This document shows, piece after piece, positions 42,631 to 52,060 of a stretch of 64,000 bases of DNA. The notes beneath the pieces are model-generated. The model did no database searches. It was given only the letters and a program-made list of their open reading frames with translations, and was not told the origin of the DNA. This stretch comes from an uncultured Eubacteriales bacterium (lineage in GTDB: Bacteria > Bacillota > Clostridia > Oscillospirales > CAG-272): positions 186,001-250,000 of the forward strand of contig CAOKER010000001.1 of NCBI GenBank assembly GCA_948467545.1. The letters are read 5' to 3'. Numbering within the stretch: the stretch's first letter is position 1; every line of letters begins with the position of its first letter. The position numbers and the translations under genes were made by a program.

Positions 42631-42719
42631 TGTTTCGAGGTTTTGCTCCGCAAAATCGCCGTCCTGCCGGCGGCGAAACGAAACTTGCATCTTAAAGCTG
42701 TAAGCTTTAAGATATTATA
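42631..42719 (-). repeat. short interspersed repeat, copy 3 (best preserved)
   Basis: Minus strand: TATAAT (42719-42714), a perfect CTTAAAGC/GCTTTAAG hairpin, GCAAGTTTCGTTTCGCCG, a CGCCG/CGGCG stem, TTTTGC-GGA-GCAAAA, CTCGAAAC. A TTGCAA lies 17 bp before the -10 (42742-42737). A further TATAAT (42602-42597, minus strand) follows the repeat, closer to the gene at 41284-42549. Confidence 0.8.
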
Positions 42720-42879
42720 CCATTTTTTTTGCGTAATTGCAATAGAAATCAAAAATATTGTATAGACATTCGGAGATTTTTATGATATACTATTTATTAT
42801 ATTACGTTAATTTTATTTTTAACATTATTTAGGATACTGTGATCTGTCATTTGTAACTTACGGAGGGTAAGGAGCGTTT

Positions 42880-43500
42880 TTGAAAATACAGAAATTTATT
42901 GTAGGCGCAATGGGAACCAACTGCTATTTTCTTATCGGAGGCGATTCCGGAGAATGCGCTGTTGTAGATCCCGGAGCGGAGGCCGACAAAATTATCCGGA
43001 AGCTTGAAGAAAAGAACCTGAAATGCACGCACATACTTTTGACACATGCTCATTTTGATCATATTATGGCGCTTGAGGAGGTTAGAACGGAGACAGGTGC
43101 GCCGGTTTTTGTTCATGAGGCCGACAGTGATTTTCTGACCGACAACGAGCTTAACTGTATGTCGGTTTTTTCATCGGAAAAATTAGCGATAAATCCGGCT
43201 GACCGTCTGATAAGGGATGGGGACGAGATTGAGATTGCGGGAGAGACGGTCAGAGTTATGCACACTCCCGGACATACTCCGGGATCGGTTTGCTTTCTCT
43301 GCGGCACAGATATTATAAGCGGTGACACTTTGTTTCGCGGCAGCATAGGCAGATATGATCTTCCTGGCGGAGATTTTATGACGCTGCTCGGCTCGCTTAA
43401 AGCACTTTCTGAGCTTGAAGGAGACCGCAGGATATACCCCGGACACGGTCCGTCAACAAATCTTGACAGAGAACGTGAGGCAAATCTTTATCTTAATTAG
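42880..43500 (+). CDS. metallo-beta-lactamase-fold hydrolase (glyoxalase II-like)
   Basis: 206-residue MBL-fold hydrolase, in the group annotated as hydroxyacylglutathione hydrolase-like. The metal motif is THAHFDH (H56, H58, D60, H61), with further ligands in HTPGHTPGS and SGDTLF and the C-terminal YPGHGPST. Start is the TTG at 42880, after GGAGGGTAAGGAG. It lies 139 bp before gltX. Confidence 0.9.
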   Translation: MKIQKFIVGAMGTNCYFLIGGDSGECAVVDPGAEADKIIRKLEEKNLKCTHILLTHAHFDHIMALEEVRTETGAPVFVHEADSDFLTDNELNCMSVFSSEKLAINPADRLIRDGDEIEIAGETVRVMHTPGHTPGSVCFLCGTDIISGDTLFRGSIGRYDLPGGDFMTLLGSLKALSELEGDRRIYPGHGPSTNLDREREANLYLN

Positions 43501-43639
43501 CTGTATCAGCTGTCTTTCTGATAGCCGTTTGATTGCATGAACTTGCCGGATGTCCGAGCTTCGACCGTTGTTCATGTTAATCGGTTGTCTGATGGCGGCA
43601 TATGACATTCAGACTTTATCTTTTGAAAGGAATTGCATT

Positions 43640-45304
43640 ATGGATATAAATAATAATATATATTATGAAAAACTGGCGGAAATTCTTTTTCCGGATGTCA
43701 CCATGACGGTGCAGGATATGGAAGAGAAATATCCTCCGAGGGATCTTCCCGCGGATGCAAAGGTGACCAGATTTGCTCCGAGCCCTACGGGTTATGTTCA
43801 TTTCGGAGGGCTGTTTCCTACGAGGGTATCAGAACGGCTTGCCCATCAGAGCGGAGGAGTATTTCTGCTTCGGATTGAGGATACCGACTCCAAGCGAGAG
43901 GTTGAAGGCGCGGAGGAAAATCTGATTGGTACGCTTGAAAGCTATGGAATTGTTTTTGACGAAGGTGCGGCGGCAGGCGGCGGAGATAACGGTGTTTACG
44001 GGCCCTACAGACAGAGCAGGAGAAAGGCGATTTATCATGTGTTTTCCAAAGATTTGGTAAAGCGCGGATTTGCATATCCGTGTTTCTGCACAGAGGACGA
44101 ACTTTCTGCGATCCGAGCTAAACAGGAGGCTGAAAAGGCCGATCCCGGATATTACGGAAAATGGGCTGTATGGCGCGACGCTCCGATTGAGAAAATCGAG
44201 GCGCGTCTGTCCGCCGGAGAAAAGTTTGTTCTTCGTTTCAGGTCGAACGGCAATCCCGAACACAAGATAAAATTTTCCGATCTTGTCAAGGGACAGGTGG
44301 AAATTACCGAGAACGACAGAGATCATGTACTTCTTAAAAGCGACGGGATTCCGACATATCATTTTGCGCACGCGGTAGACGATCATCTGATGAGAACGAC
44401 GCATGTTGTCCGCGGCGAGGAATGGCTTTCCTCACTGCCTTTTCATATCCAGCTTTTTTCGGCTCTCGGATTCAGACTTCCGAAGTATCTGCATATATCG
44501 CAGCTTATGAAGCTGGAGGGCAATTCCAAAAAGAAGCTTTCCAAGCGCGATCACGGGGTAGATATGAGATGGTACAACGCAAACGGATATGCTCCGGAGG
44601 CGCTGACCGAATATATAATGACGCTTCTGAACTCAAACTATGAGGAGTGGAGAAACGCGAATCAGGCAGAATCTTTCGAGAAGTTTCCGTTTTCAATCAA
44701 GAAGATGAGTACGTCGGGCTGTCTTTTGGATATGGATAAGCTGACCGATGTAAGCAAGAATACAATCGCCGCCATGAGTGCCGAAAAGGTTTATGACAGT
44801 GTTCTTGCATGGGCAAGGCAATACGACGTCGGTTTTGCTGATTTGCTTGAGAGAGATCCGGATTACGCAAAGCGGATACTCCGAATCGGCCGCGGCGGAA
44901 AGAAGCCGCGCAAGGATATTTCGGTATGGACCGATGTAAAGCCGTATATGGGATTTTTCTATGACGAGCTTTTTAAAACGGAGGATAAAATTCCGGACGG
45001 CTTTGACCATACGGATATTAAGAATATCCTTCTTGACTTTGCAGCCTCATATAATGCGGAGGATGATGCGGGCGAGTGGTTTTCGGGAATAAAAGCTATA
45101 GCGGATAAATACGGTTATGCATCGGATATGAAGGCTTACAAGCAGAATCCCTCTGCGTTTAAGGGAAGTGTTGCAGATGTAAGTATGTTTATTCGTGTCG
45201 CTGTGACAGGCAGACTCAATTCACCTGATATGTATGAGGTGATGCAGATTCTCGGAAGCGATAGAGTAGTCAGCCGTGTAAAGGCGGCTGCCGACAGTCT
45301 TTGA
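43640..45304 (+). CDS. gltX: glutamyl-tRNA synthetase
   Basis: 554-residue class Ic synthetase. The HIGH-type motif is in APSPTGYVHFGGLFPTR and KMSKS is KLSKRDHG. FLLRIEDTDSKREVEGAE is the family signature. ATG 43640 follows GAAAGG at ten bases; the frame is open to 43550. Since a GlnRS follows at once, this enzyme may be discriminating for tRNAGlu (inference). Confidence 0.96.
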   Translation: MDINNNIYYEKLAEILFPDVTMTVQDMEEKYPPRDLPADAKVTRFAPSPTGYVHFGGLFPTRVSERLAHQSGGVFLLRIEDTDSKREVEGAEENLIGTLESYGIVFDEGAAAGGGDNGVYGPYRQSRRKAIYHVFSKDLVKRGFAYPCFCTEDELSAIRAKQEAEKADPGYYGKWAVWRDAPIEKIEARLSAGEKFVLRFRSNGNPEHKIKFSDLVKGQVEITENDRDHVLLKSDGIPTYHFAHAVDDHLMRTTHVVRGEEWLSSLPFHIQLFSALGFRLPKYLHISQLMKLEGNSKKKLSKRDHGVDMRWYNANGYAPEALTEYIMTLLNSNYEEWRNANQAESFEKFPFSIKKMSTSGCLLDMDKLTDVSKNTIAAMSAEKVYDSVLAWARQYDVGFADLLERDPDYAKRILRIGRGGKKPRKDISVWTDVKPYMGFFYDELFKTEDKIPDGFDHTDIKNILLDFAASYNAEDDAGEWFSGIKAIADKYGYASDMKAYKQNPSAFKGSVADVSMFIRVAVTGRLNSPDMYEVMQILGSDRVVSRVKAAADSL

Positions 45305-45408
45305 ATGAATTTCGTGTTCATGCAGAGGAAGCGGTAAAATTTTCGGATAAGTCGAAACAAGTCTAAAAATCTTTCATTTTGTTTACGAAAGGTATGGTCA
45401 TAACAATA

Positions 45409-47130
45409 ATGACGGAAAAAGAATTATATTCTGAAAATAACAGCGTGATAGCAGCGTCTAACTTTATTCACGATATAATCGATGAGGATAGAAAAAACGG
45501 AGCGAAAGTCAGTGTTCACACCCGTTTTCCTCCGGAGCCGAACGGCTATCTTCATATCGGAAGCGCAAAAGCTATATGGATTAACAGCAATACTGCCGAA
45601 AAATACGGAGGACTTTTCAATCTCCGTTATGACGACACAAATCCCATGAAAGAAAGCTCAGAGTATGTCCGCTCTATATATGAAGATTTGTGTTGGCTTG
45701 GCGCTGAACCTACCGGAGGAGTTTTCTACGGCTCTGATTATTTTGAAAAGTGCTATGAATTTGCCGTAAAGCTTATAAAAAACGGAGATGCTTACGTCTG
45801 CGATCTCTCGAAGGAGGACCTTGCGGAATACCGCGGCAGTTCCGATGATTTTTCGGATAAAGGAATTGTTTCTCCGTATCGTAACAGGTCTGCAGAGGAA
45901 AATCTTGACTTGTTTGAGAGAATGAAAAACGGAGAATTTTCTGACGGTGCGCGTACTCTCCGTGCAAAAATAGATCCGGATTCGGACAACTCTTATCTGC
46001 GCGATCCGGTAATATATCGTATAAGGCATATAAATCATCATCGTCAGAGTGACAAATGGTGTATCTATCCCATGTATGATTTTGCTCATCCTATTCAAGA
46101 CGCGCTTGAAGGGATTACCTATTCGCTGTGCTCCAGCGAATTCAGAAATCACCGTCCTCTTTACGATTGGGTTATTGAGCACTGCGGATTTGAACAAAAA
46201 CCAAAGCAGCGTGAATTCGGACGTATGAACGTGACATATACTGTTATGAGCAAACGATTTCTCCGATTTCTTGTTGAGCGCGGAGTTGTCGACGGATGGG
46301 ACGATCCGAGGATGCCGACAATTTCCGGACTTCGCCGCAGGGGCTATACGGCGTCTTCAATTTTTGATTTTGTAAGGCGTTCCGGCGTTTCGGCGACGGA
46401 TACGACCGCGGCGGCGGAGCTGCTTGATTATTGTCTGCGGGAGGAACTTGGAGAGACTGCTCCGAGGCGGGTTTGCGTTACAGAGCCTGTGAAGGTTGTT
46501 ATTACAAATTACCCTGAGGGAAAAACGGAGTATTTTAAGCTTCCCAACCATCCGTCAAAGCCTGAGCTGGGATACCGGGAACTGCCCTTTAACAGAGAGC
46601 TGTATATTGAAAAAGCGGATTTTGCCGAGACGCCTCCGCCGAAGTTTTTCCGTATGAAGCCGGGCGGGGAAGTAAGACTGATGGGCGCTTATATTGTGCG
46701 CTGTGATGAGATTGTTAAAAACGCGGACGGAAGCATAAAGGAGCTGCATTGTACCGCCGATCTTGAAACAGGCTGCAGCACACCGGCCGACGGACGGAAG
46801 ATAAAGGGTACGATTCACTGGATATCTGCCGGTGAGTGTATAGATTTTGATGTAATCATGTACGACCGTTTGTTCACAATTCCCGATATTGCATCATATA
46901 CAACCTCTGATCATGAGGTTGAGGAGATTCTTGAGTTTGTGAATCCCGATTCCGCACCGCGTCTGTGCGGCTGTAAAGCGGAGCCGGCTGTGGCCGACGC
47001 GAAGCCTGGTGAGGCTATGCAGTTTGTGCGCGTCGGATATTTCACAAAAGACAGCAGGTTTGCGAATACTTATAACCGTATTGTTCCGCTGAAGGACGGC
47101 TATAAGCCGGAAACTAAGCCTGTGTGCTGA
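45409..47130 (+). CDS. glnS: glutaminyl-tRNA synthetase
   Basis: 573-residue GlnRS with RFPPEPNGYLHIGSAKA (HIGH), NLRYDDTNPMKE and VMSKRFLRFL (KMSKS), and the C-terminal anticodon-binding beta-barrels (GCSTPADGRKIKGTIHWI). Most Firmicutes make Gln-tRNA by GluRS plus the GatCAB amidotransferase, so direct GlnRS points to horizontal gain known in parts of the Clostridia and Bacteroidetes. ATG 45409 follows the extended GAAAGGTATGGTCATAA motif. Confidence 0.96.
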   Translation: MTEKELYSENNSVIAASNFIHDIIDEDRKNGAKVSVHTRFPPEPNGYLHIGSAKAIWINSNTAEKYGGLFNLRYDDTNPMKESSEYVRSIYEDLCWLGAEPTGGVFYGSDYFEKCYEFAVKLIKNGDAYVCDLSKEDLAEYRGSSDDFSDKGIVSPYRNRSAEENLDLFERMKNGEFSDGARTLRAKIDPDSDNSYLRDPVIYRIRHINHHRQSDKWCIYPMYDFAHPIQDALEGITYSLCSSEFRNHRPLYDWVIEHCGFEQKPKQREFGRMNVTYTVMSKRFLRFLVERGVVDGWDDPRMPTISGLRRRGYTASSIFDFVRRSGVSATDTTAAAELLDYCLREELGETAPRRVCVTEPVKVVITNYPEGKTEYFKLPNHPSKPELGYRELPFNRELYIEKADFAETPPPKFFRMKPGGEVRLMGAYIVRCDEIVKNADGSIKELHCTADLETGCSTPADGRKIKGTIHWISAGECIDFDVIMYDRLFTIPDIASYTTSDHEVEEILEFVNPDSAPRLCGCKAEPAVADAKPGEAMQFVRVGYFTKDSRFANTYNRIVPLKDGYKPETKPVC

Positions 47131-47373
47131 ATGCGAAAATTTGCGGTATTTACGTTCGGCGCAAGGATTTACGCTTAGATGAATTTGACACATTAACCAC
47201 ATTAACTTTTAGCTTTCGGACGGTTAATAAAGGCGGTTTTGGATTTTTTACCGCCGTACGGAGGCAGATTGGAGATAGCGTGAAAAAGGCGGACATCCGA
47301 AAATTGCAGAGAATATTTTTCACGTCTCGTTTATGCCGACAGTTACAAAGCAAAGAAAGGCATGGTAATTATT

Positions 47374-48468
47374 ATGTTTGAACTTAAAAATAAACTGAAG
47401 GTTGGAATTATCGGAGCCACAGGAATGGTCGGTCAGCGTTTGATTACGCTTCTCGACGGTCATCCGTACTTTGATGTCAGCGTGCTTGCGGCAAGTGCGC
47501 GTTCTGCCGGGAGAACATACGAGGAAGTTGTCGGAGCCCGCTGGAAGCTCGCTTCTCCTATGCCGGAGTATGTAAAGGCTATGAAAATAGATGATGCGGC
47601 GAATGTAAAAGCGGTGACGGAAAAGGCGGATTTTATATTCTGCGCCGTCAATATGGATAAAAGTGAAATTCTCGCAATGGAGGATGCATATGCGCGTGCT
47701 GAAACGCCTGTATTTTCATGTAATTCGGCGAACAGAATGACTGACGATGTTCCTATGCTTATGCCTGAAATAAACGATTCGCACCTCGATATAATCGAAT
47801 ATCAGAAAAAGCGTCTCGGAACGAAGCGCGGATTTATCGTTACAAAACCAAACTGCTCGATTCAGAGCTATACTCCTTTGCTTACGCCTTTGCTTGATTT
47901 CAATCCGACGGTTGTTACGGTGACAACGTATCAGGCGATATCGGGAGCCGGAAAGACTTTCAGAGAATGGCCGGAAATGCAGGATAATATCATCCCTTTT
48001 ATAGGTGGAGAAGAGGAAAAGAGCGAGCAGGAGCCGCTTAAAATTTGGGGACATATTGAAAACGGAAAAATATTAAAAAGAGGGGCTCCTGTAATTTCGG
48101 CTCAGTGTATCCGTGTTCCTGTGTCGGACGGCCATCTTGCTGCTGTCTTTGTTTCCTTTGAAAAGAAGCCGGACAGAGACGAGATTCTTGCGCGCTGGAA
48201 AGAGTTCCGCGGAAAGCCGCAGATTCTCGGTCTTCCGCATGCTCCGGAGCAGTTTATTACATATATGGAGGATGACAATCGTCCCCAGACAAGGCTTGAC
48301 CGTGACATATGCGGAGGAATGGGGATTACTGCCGGAAGACTTCGCGGTGATAACAGTTTTGACTGGCGGTTTGTCGGACTTTCTCACAACACACTTCGCG
48401 GAGCGGCCGGCGGCGCGGTTCTTGGTGCAGAGCTGCTGGCGGCAGAAAGTATTATAACCAATAAATAA
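47374..48468 (+). CDS. asd: aspartate-semialdehyde dehydrogenase, archaeal/fungal type
   Basis: 364-residue NADPH-dependent Asd, reducing aspartyl phosphate to aspartate semialdehyde for lysine/DAP, threonine and methionine. GIIGATGMVGQRL is the dinucleotide loop, the catalytic Cys is in KPNCSIQSYTPLLTPL and the His in RVPVSDGHLAAVF. PNCSIQ rather than PNCSTI marks the archaeal/fungal-like branch. ATG 47374 follows the GAAAGGCATGGTAAT motif; the ATG inside the motif (47362) is in frame. Confidence 0.95.
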   Translation: MFELKNKLKVGIIGATGMVGQRLITLLDGHPYFDVSVLAASARSAGRTYEEVVGARWKLASPMPEYVKAMKIDDAANVKAVTEKADFIFCAVNMDKSEILAMEDAYARAETPVFSCNSANRMTDDVPMLMPEINDSHLDIIEYQKKRLGTKRGFIVTKPNCSIQSYTPLLTPLLDFNPTVVTVTTYQAISGAGKTFREWPEMQDNIIPFIGGEEEKSEQEPLKIWGHIENGKILKRGAPVISAQCIRVPVSDGHLAAVFVSFEKKPDRDEILARWKEFRGKPQILGLPHAPEQFITYMEDDNRPQTRLDRDICGGMGITAGRLRGDNSFDWRFVGLSHNTLRGAAGGAVLGAELLAAESIITNK

Positions 48469-48476
48469 TGTTTAAT

Positions 48477-48523
48477 AGGACTGTCAAAAATGGTTAAAAT
48501 CATTTATAGACAGTCCTGTTTTT
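48477..48523 (+). terminator. terminator of asd
   Basis: Stem AGGACTGTC / GACAGTCCT with a 23-base loop, then GTTTTT, just after the asd stop codon. Confidence 0.88.
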
Positions 48524-48680
48524 AGTCACATGCCTTTTTGCTGACTGATTATTAGACACGGCGGGGCTGTTGACTGTTTTCAAAGTCCAGTATTTTCCGT
48601 ATACTTAGGATGTTTTTCAGAGATTTTGAGATTATACGGATATTAACAATAAATTATTCGGTAAAATAAATCGTGAAGTT

Positions 48681-48770
48681 GCTGGAAATACGGTGATTGC
48701 TGGAAATATGGTCATTGCTGGAGATACGGTCATTACGAAGAATACAGTCATTACGGGAATACTATCATAT
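48681..48770. repeat. 18-bp tandem repeat, five units
   Basis: Units close to GCTGGAAATACGGTCATT; the first three are nearly identical, the last two degenerate. It is in the 490-bp gap between asd and the ATP synthase operon. Nothing else was found in that gap apart from the asd terminator and AT-rich sequence before atpI. Confidence 0.88.
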
Positions 48771-48958
48771 TTATAAAAAAGGCAGTCTTTCGGTTGCATA
48801 ATCCAATCGTAAGATTGTTTACAAAATCGACATAAAATATTGTTTCGGAATAAAAAAAAACATGTTATACTTACCTCGTTTTTACTGGAAATAAAGCCAA
48901 TTTATACGGACAAATTCTTATCTCTCCGCGTTTTCAGCGGGAAAGGCATGGTTATTAT

Positions 48959-49339
48959 ATGAAAAAAATAGACAGCACCGTCATACATGAGACAAAGTTT
49001 ATAGCACTTGCCGTGATTTTTTTCAGCGCTGTGACAGAACTTGTTTTTCTGATAATCGGTAAATGGGATTATACCGTGCTTCTCGGAAATCTGCTGAGCG
49101 GCTGCGCGGCGGTCTTGAATTTTCTGCTTATGGGAATTACGGTACAGAATGCGCTTGCAAAGGATGAAAAGAGTGCGAAGAATGCTGTGAGACTGTCGCA
49201 GAATCTTCGGTTGCTTATGTTGTTTGCCGCAGCGGCGCTCGGAGTTTTGCTGCCTTGTTTTAATACCGTTACCGCGCTTCTTCCGCTGTTTTTCCCGCGG
49301 ATTGCGGTAATGATCCGCCCGCTGTTTAAGAAATTTTGA
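48959..49339 (+). CDS. atpI: ATP synthase subunit I-like membrane protein
   Basis: 126 residues with four hydrophobic helices (about 13-33, 39-60, 84-100, 102-118), at the position of AtpI at the head of the operon. AtpI helps assemble the c-ring. Sequence conservation is weak, so the call rests on topology and place. The ATG directly follows GAAAGGCATGGTTAT. Confidence 0.8.
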   Translation: MKKIDSTVIHETKFIALAVIFFSAVTELVFLIIGKWDYTVLLGNLLSGCAAVLNFLLMGITVQNALAKDEKSAKNAVRLSQNLRLLMLFAAAALGVLLPCFNTVTALLPLFFPRIAVMIRPLFKKF

Positions 49340-49433
49340 GCTTTGGACTTTTCAGTGATGGCAGTAAGCCCGTCACCGGTGTTTTGACAGCGGTAAAATT
49401 CATCGCTGTCGGAACGGTAGGAGATCGAAAGGG

Positions 49434-50354
49434 ATGACCGAAAATATGAAAACTAAGGACCGCCGTTTTATTGCGGTGGATATACTTTTACTTGTTCTTG
49501 CTATATTGCCGATTGTATGCGGTATAATAATTTATATATTGACGGCGGCAGCGTCGGATGGTATTAAAATTGCGGGAGCGCAGATTTATTTTACGCTTAA
49601 TACTCCGATTCAGCCGCTTCCGATTACGGAATCTCAGGTAAATTCGGCGCTTGTGATAATATCCGTATTTTTTCTTTGTCTTTATTTAACGCATGGTCTG
49701 ACCGAAAAAGCGGAAACCAGAAGACAGCATATCGCAGAGCTTATAGTAGAAAAAACCGAATCGCTCGTTAAAACCAATATGGGAGAATTTTTTGACGGCT
49801 TTGCACCTTTTATAGCGGCTATTATGGCGCTGTCGGCATTTTCAAGTCTTTTATCGCTCTTCGGTCTTTATCCGCCGACGTCGGATATGAATATTGTCGC
49901 AGGATGGGCGCTGCTGGTGTTTATTCTGATAACACATTACAAGATGAAATGCGGCATTTGGCATTACCTTAAGAGCTTTGCGCAGCCTGCTCTTCTGACT
50001 CCGCTTAACGTTATAAGCGAGGTTGCAACGCCGGTTTCGATGGCGTTCCGTCATTACGGAAATGTGCTTTCCGGCTCGGTAATTTCAATTCTTATCGCCG
50101 CTGCGCTCGGCGGTCTTTCGTCAATGCTTCTTGGAAATCTCCCGGGTGTACTCGCGGTTTTTCCGATTTTCCGAATAGGAATTCCCGCTGTTCTGTCGAT
50201 ATATTTCGATATATTTAGCGGATGTCTGCAGGCGTTTATTTTTGCGATGCTTACAATGCTGTATATATCGAACGGCTTTCCCGCGGAAGATTATAAAAGG
50301 AAGCTGGCGGGAAAATCAAAAAAGAATAAAAAGACAGTAACAGCCCGGAACTGA
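49434..50354 (+). CDS. atpB: F-type ATP synthase subunit a
   Basis: 306-residue membrane subunit forming the ion half-channels of Fo. The essential Arg is in MAFRHYGNVLSGS (the SLxLRLFGN motif of the family). Long helical region GWALLVFILITHY and the C-terminal helix GCLQAFIFAMLTMLYI are typical. There are ~30 extra N-terminal residues and a basic C-terminal tail. The start is 49434 (GGAG at ten bases) or 49446. Confidence 0.95.
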   Translation: MTENMKTKDRRFIAVDILLLVLAILPIVCGIIIYILTAAASDGIKIAGAQIYFTLNTPIQPLPITESQVNSALVIISVFFLCLYLTHGLTEKAETRRQHIAELIVEKTESLVKTNMGEFFDGFAPFIAAIMALSAFSSLLSLFGLYPPTSDMNIVAGWALLVFILITHYKMKCGIWHYLKSFAQPALLTPLNVISEVATPVSMAFRHYGNVLSGSVISILIAAALGGLSSMLLGNLPGVLAVFPIFRIGIPAVLSIYFDIFSGCLQAFIFAMLTMLYISNGFPAEDYKRKLAGKSKKNKKTVTARN

Positions 50355-50410
50355 GACCGCGCTGATATTGATAAATTATGAAAAGACATCAAAATCAAAC
50401 GGAGGATTAA

Positions 50411-50698
<288 letters not shown>

Positions 50699-50791
50699 AC
50701 AACCGTTTGGCTGTCTGAAGGCGAATATAAATATATTGTGGTATGAATATATTTGCACGTTGTCTCACGTTAGAAAGGCTTGGAAATTAAA

Positions 50792-51304
50792 ATGCAGAAT
50801 CTTGAAGTCATATCGGTAAATATATGGCATATACTTATTTCTCTTTGCAATCTTTTAATTTTGTTTCTTATACTGAAAAAATTTTTATATGCTCCGGTAA
50901 AGAAAGTTATGGCACAGCGGCGTGCCGCGATTGACGAGAGCTACAGCGCGGCGGAGGAAGCCAGAGAAAAGGCAGATGCTGACAAAGCGGAATGGTCAAA
51001 AAGGCTTGAACTGTCAAAATCCGAGGCGGACAGTATCATAAAGACCGCCGAGGTGAACGCCGCAAACCGTGAAAATGAAATTATAAGCGAAGCAAGGGAG
51101 AGAGCAGACGGAATAATCCGTACCGCCGAGGGAGAGGCCGAGCTCAGACTGCGCAAGGCAGAGGATGAAATCAAGCATGAAATTGTAGATGTTTCGGCAC
51201 TCCTGACGGAAAAGCTGCTTGAGAGAGAAATTACCGAAGACGATCATCGTGCTTTTATAGACTCTTTTATAGCCGGAGTAGGCGTCGGCGAGGATAAAAA
51301 GTAA
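50792..51304 (+). CDS. atpF: F-type ATP synthase subunit b
   Basis: 170-residue stator subunit: one N-terminal membrane helix (~9-28), then a long charged coiled coil reaching F1. ATG 50792 lies 15 bases after AAAGG in a variant of the extended motif; an in-frame TTG at 50780 is too close to it. A 171-bp gap, large for this operon, separates it from atpH. Confidence 0.93.
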   Translation: MQNLEVISVNIWHILISLCNLLILFLILKKFLYAPVKKVMAQRRAAIDESYSAAEEAREKADADKAEWSKRLELSKSEADSIIKTAEVNAANRENEIISEARERADGIIRTAEGEAELRLRKAEDEIKHEIVDVSALLTEKLLEREITEDDHRAFIDSFIAGVGVGEDKK

Positions 51305-51475
51305 AATGGCGGTGCTTTGGCTGTTGTGGTTTTCCCGTCAATTCGGTGAAGAAAAACGGTTAGGTCTTAGGTCTGGTTAGGTCTGAAACTAAATTTTTTG
51401 CGTCAGGCTTAGAATTTTTCTGTAGGGGAGAAGCCGGGAGCAATCGAGGAATATCGGAAAGGAATGGTCATAGTT

Positions 51476-52006
51476 ATGGGTCAGATCGAAAAGGAGTATG
51501 CTGCCGCTCTGTTTATGCTCGCCGCGGAAAGCGGCTGTGAGAGAGAAATCTCCGAATCGCTGGCTCAGGTCAGCAGCGTTTTTTCCGAAAATCCGGAGTA
51601 TACGGAATTCCTGTCGTCTCCGTCTGTTCCCGGTAAGGAGCGTGTTCATTCTCTCGAACAGGCATTGGGAGCGTATGTTCCGGAATATGTGCTGTCCTTT
51701 CTTTCACTGCTTTGCGAAAGGCGGCGAATCGGCGGCTTTGAGGGCTGTCGGGAAGAATATGATAAGCTTTTGCGCGAAGCGGAAAAGCGAAGTACCGCGT
51801 TTGTAACAAGCGCTGCAGAGCTTACCGAGGTTCAGAAAGCAGATTTAAAGGACAGGCTCGAAAAGCTCAGCGGGCAGTCCGTAGATATGGAATTTTCGGT
51901 AGATACCGAGCTTATAGGCGGTATCGTTGTTAAGCTGGATGACAAGCTGTTTGACGGCAGTCTCAAAAAACGATTGCAGGAAATTAAGGAAACGATAGAC
52001 TCATGA
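51476..52006 (+). CDS. atpH: F-type ATP synthase subunit delta
   Basis: 176-residue stator subunit linking b to the top of F1. N-terminal helical bundle (QIEKEYAAALFMLAAE) and the family's C-terminal signature (DTELIGGIVVKLDDKLFDGS). ATG 51476 follows GAAAGGAATGGTCAT; an in-frame ATG within that motif (51464) is less likely. Confidence 0.94.
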   Translation: MGQIEKEYAAALFMLAAESGCEREISESLAQVSSVFSENPEYTEFLSSPSVPGKERVHSLEQALGAYVPEYVLSFLSLLCERRRIGGFEGCREEYDKLLREAEKRSTAFVTSAAELTEVQKADLKDRLEKLSGQSVDMEFSVDTELIGGIVVKLDDKLFDGSLKKRLQEIKETIDS

Positions 52007-52060
52007 AGAGCGCGGAGCTCTTACAGAAGTCTCTTGCATGAAAGGAACGGTCCTGAAAAA

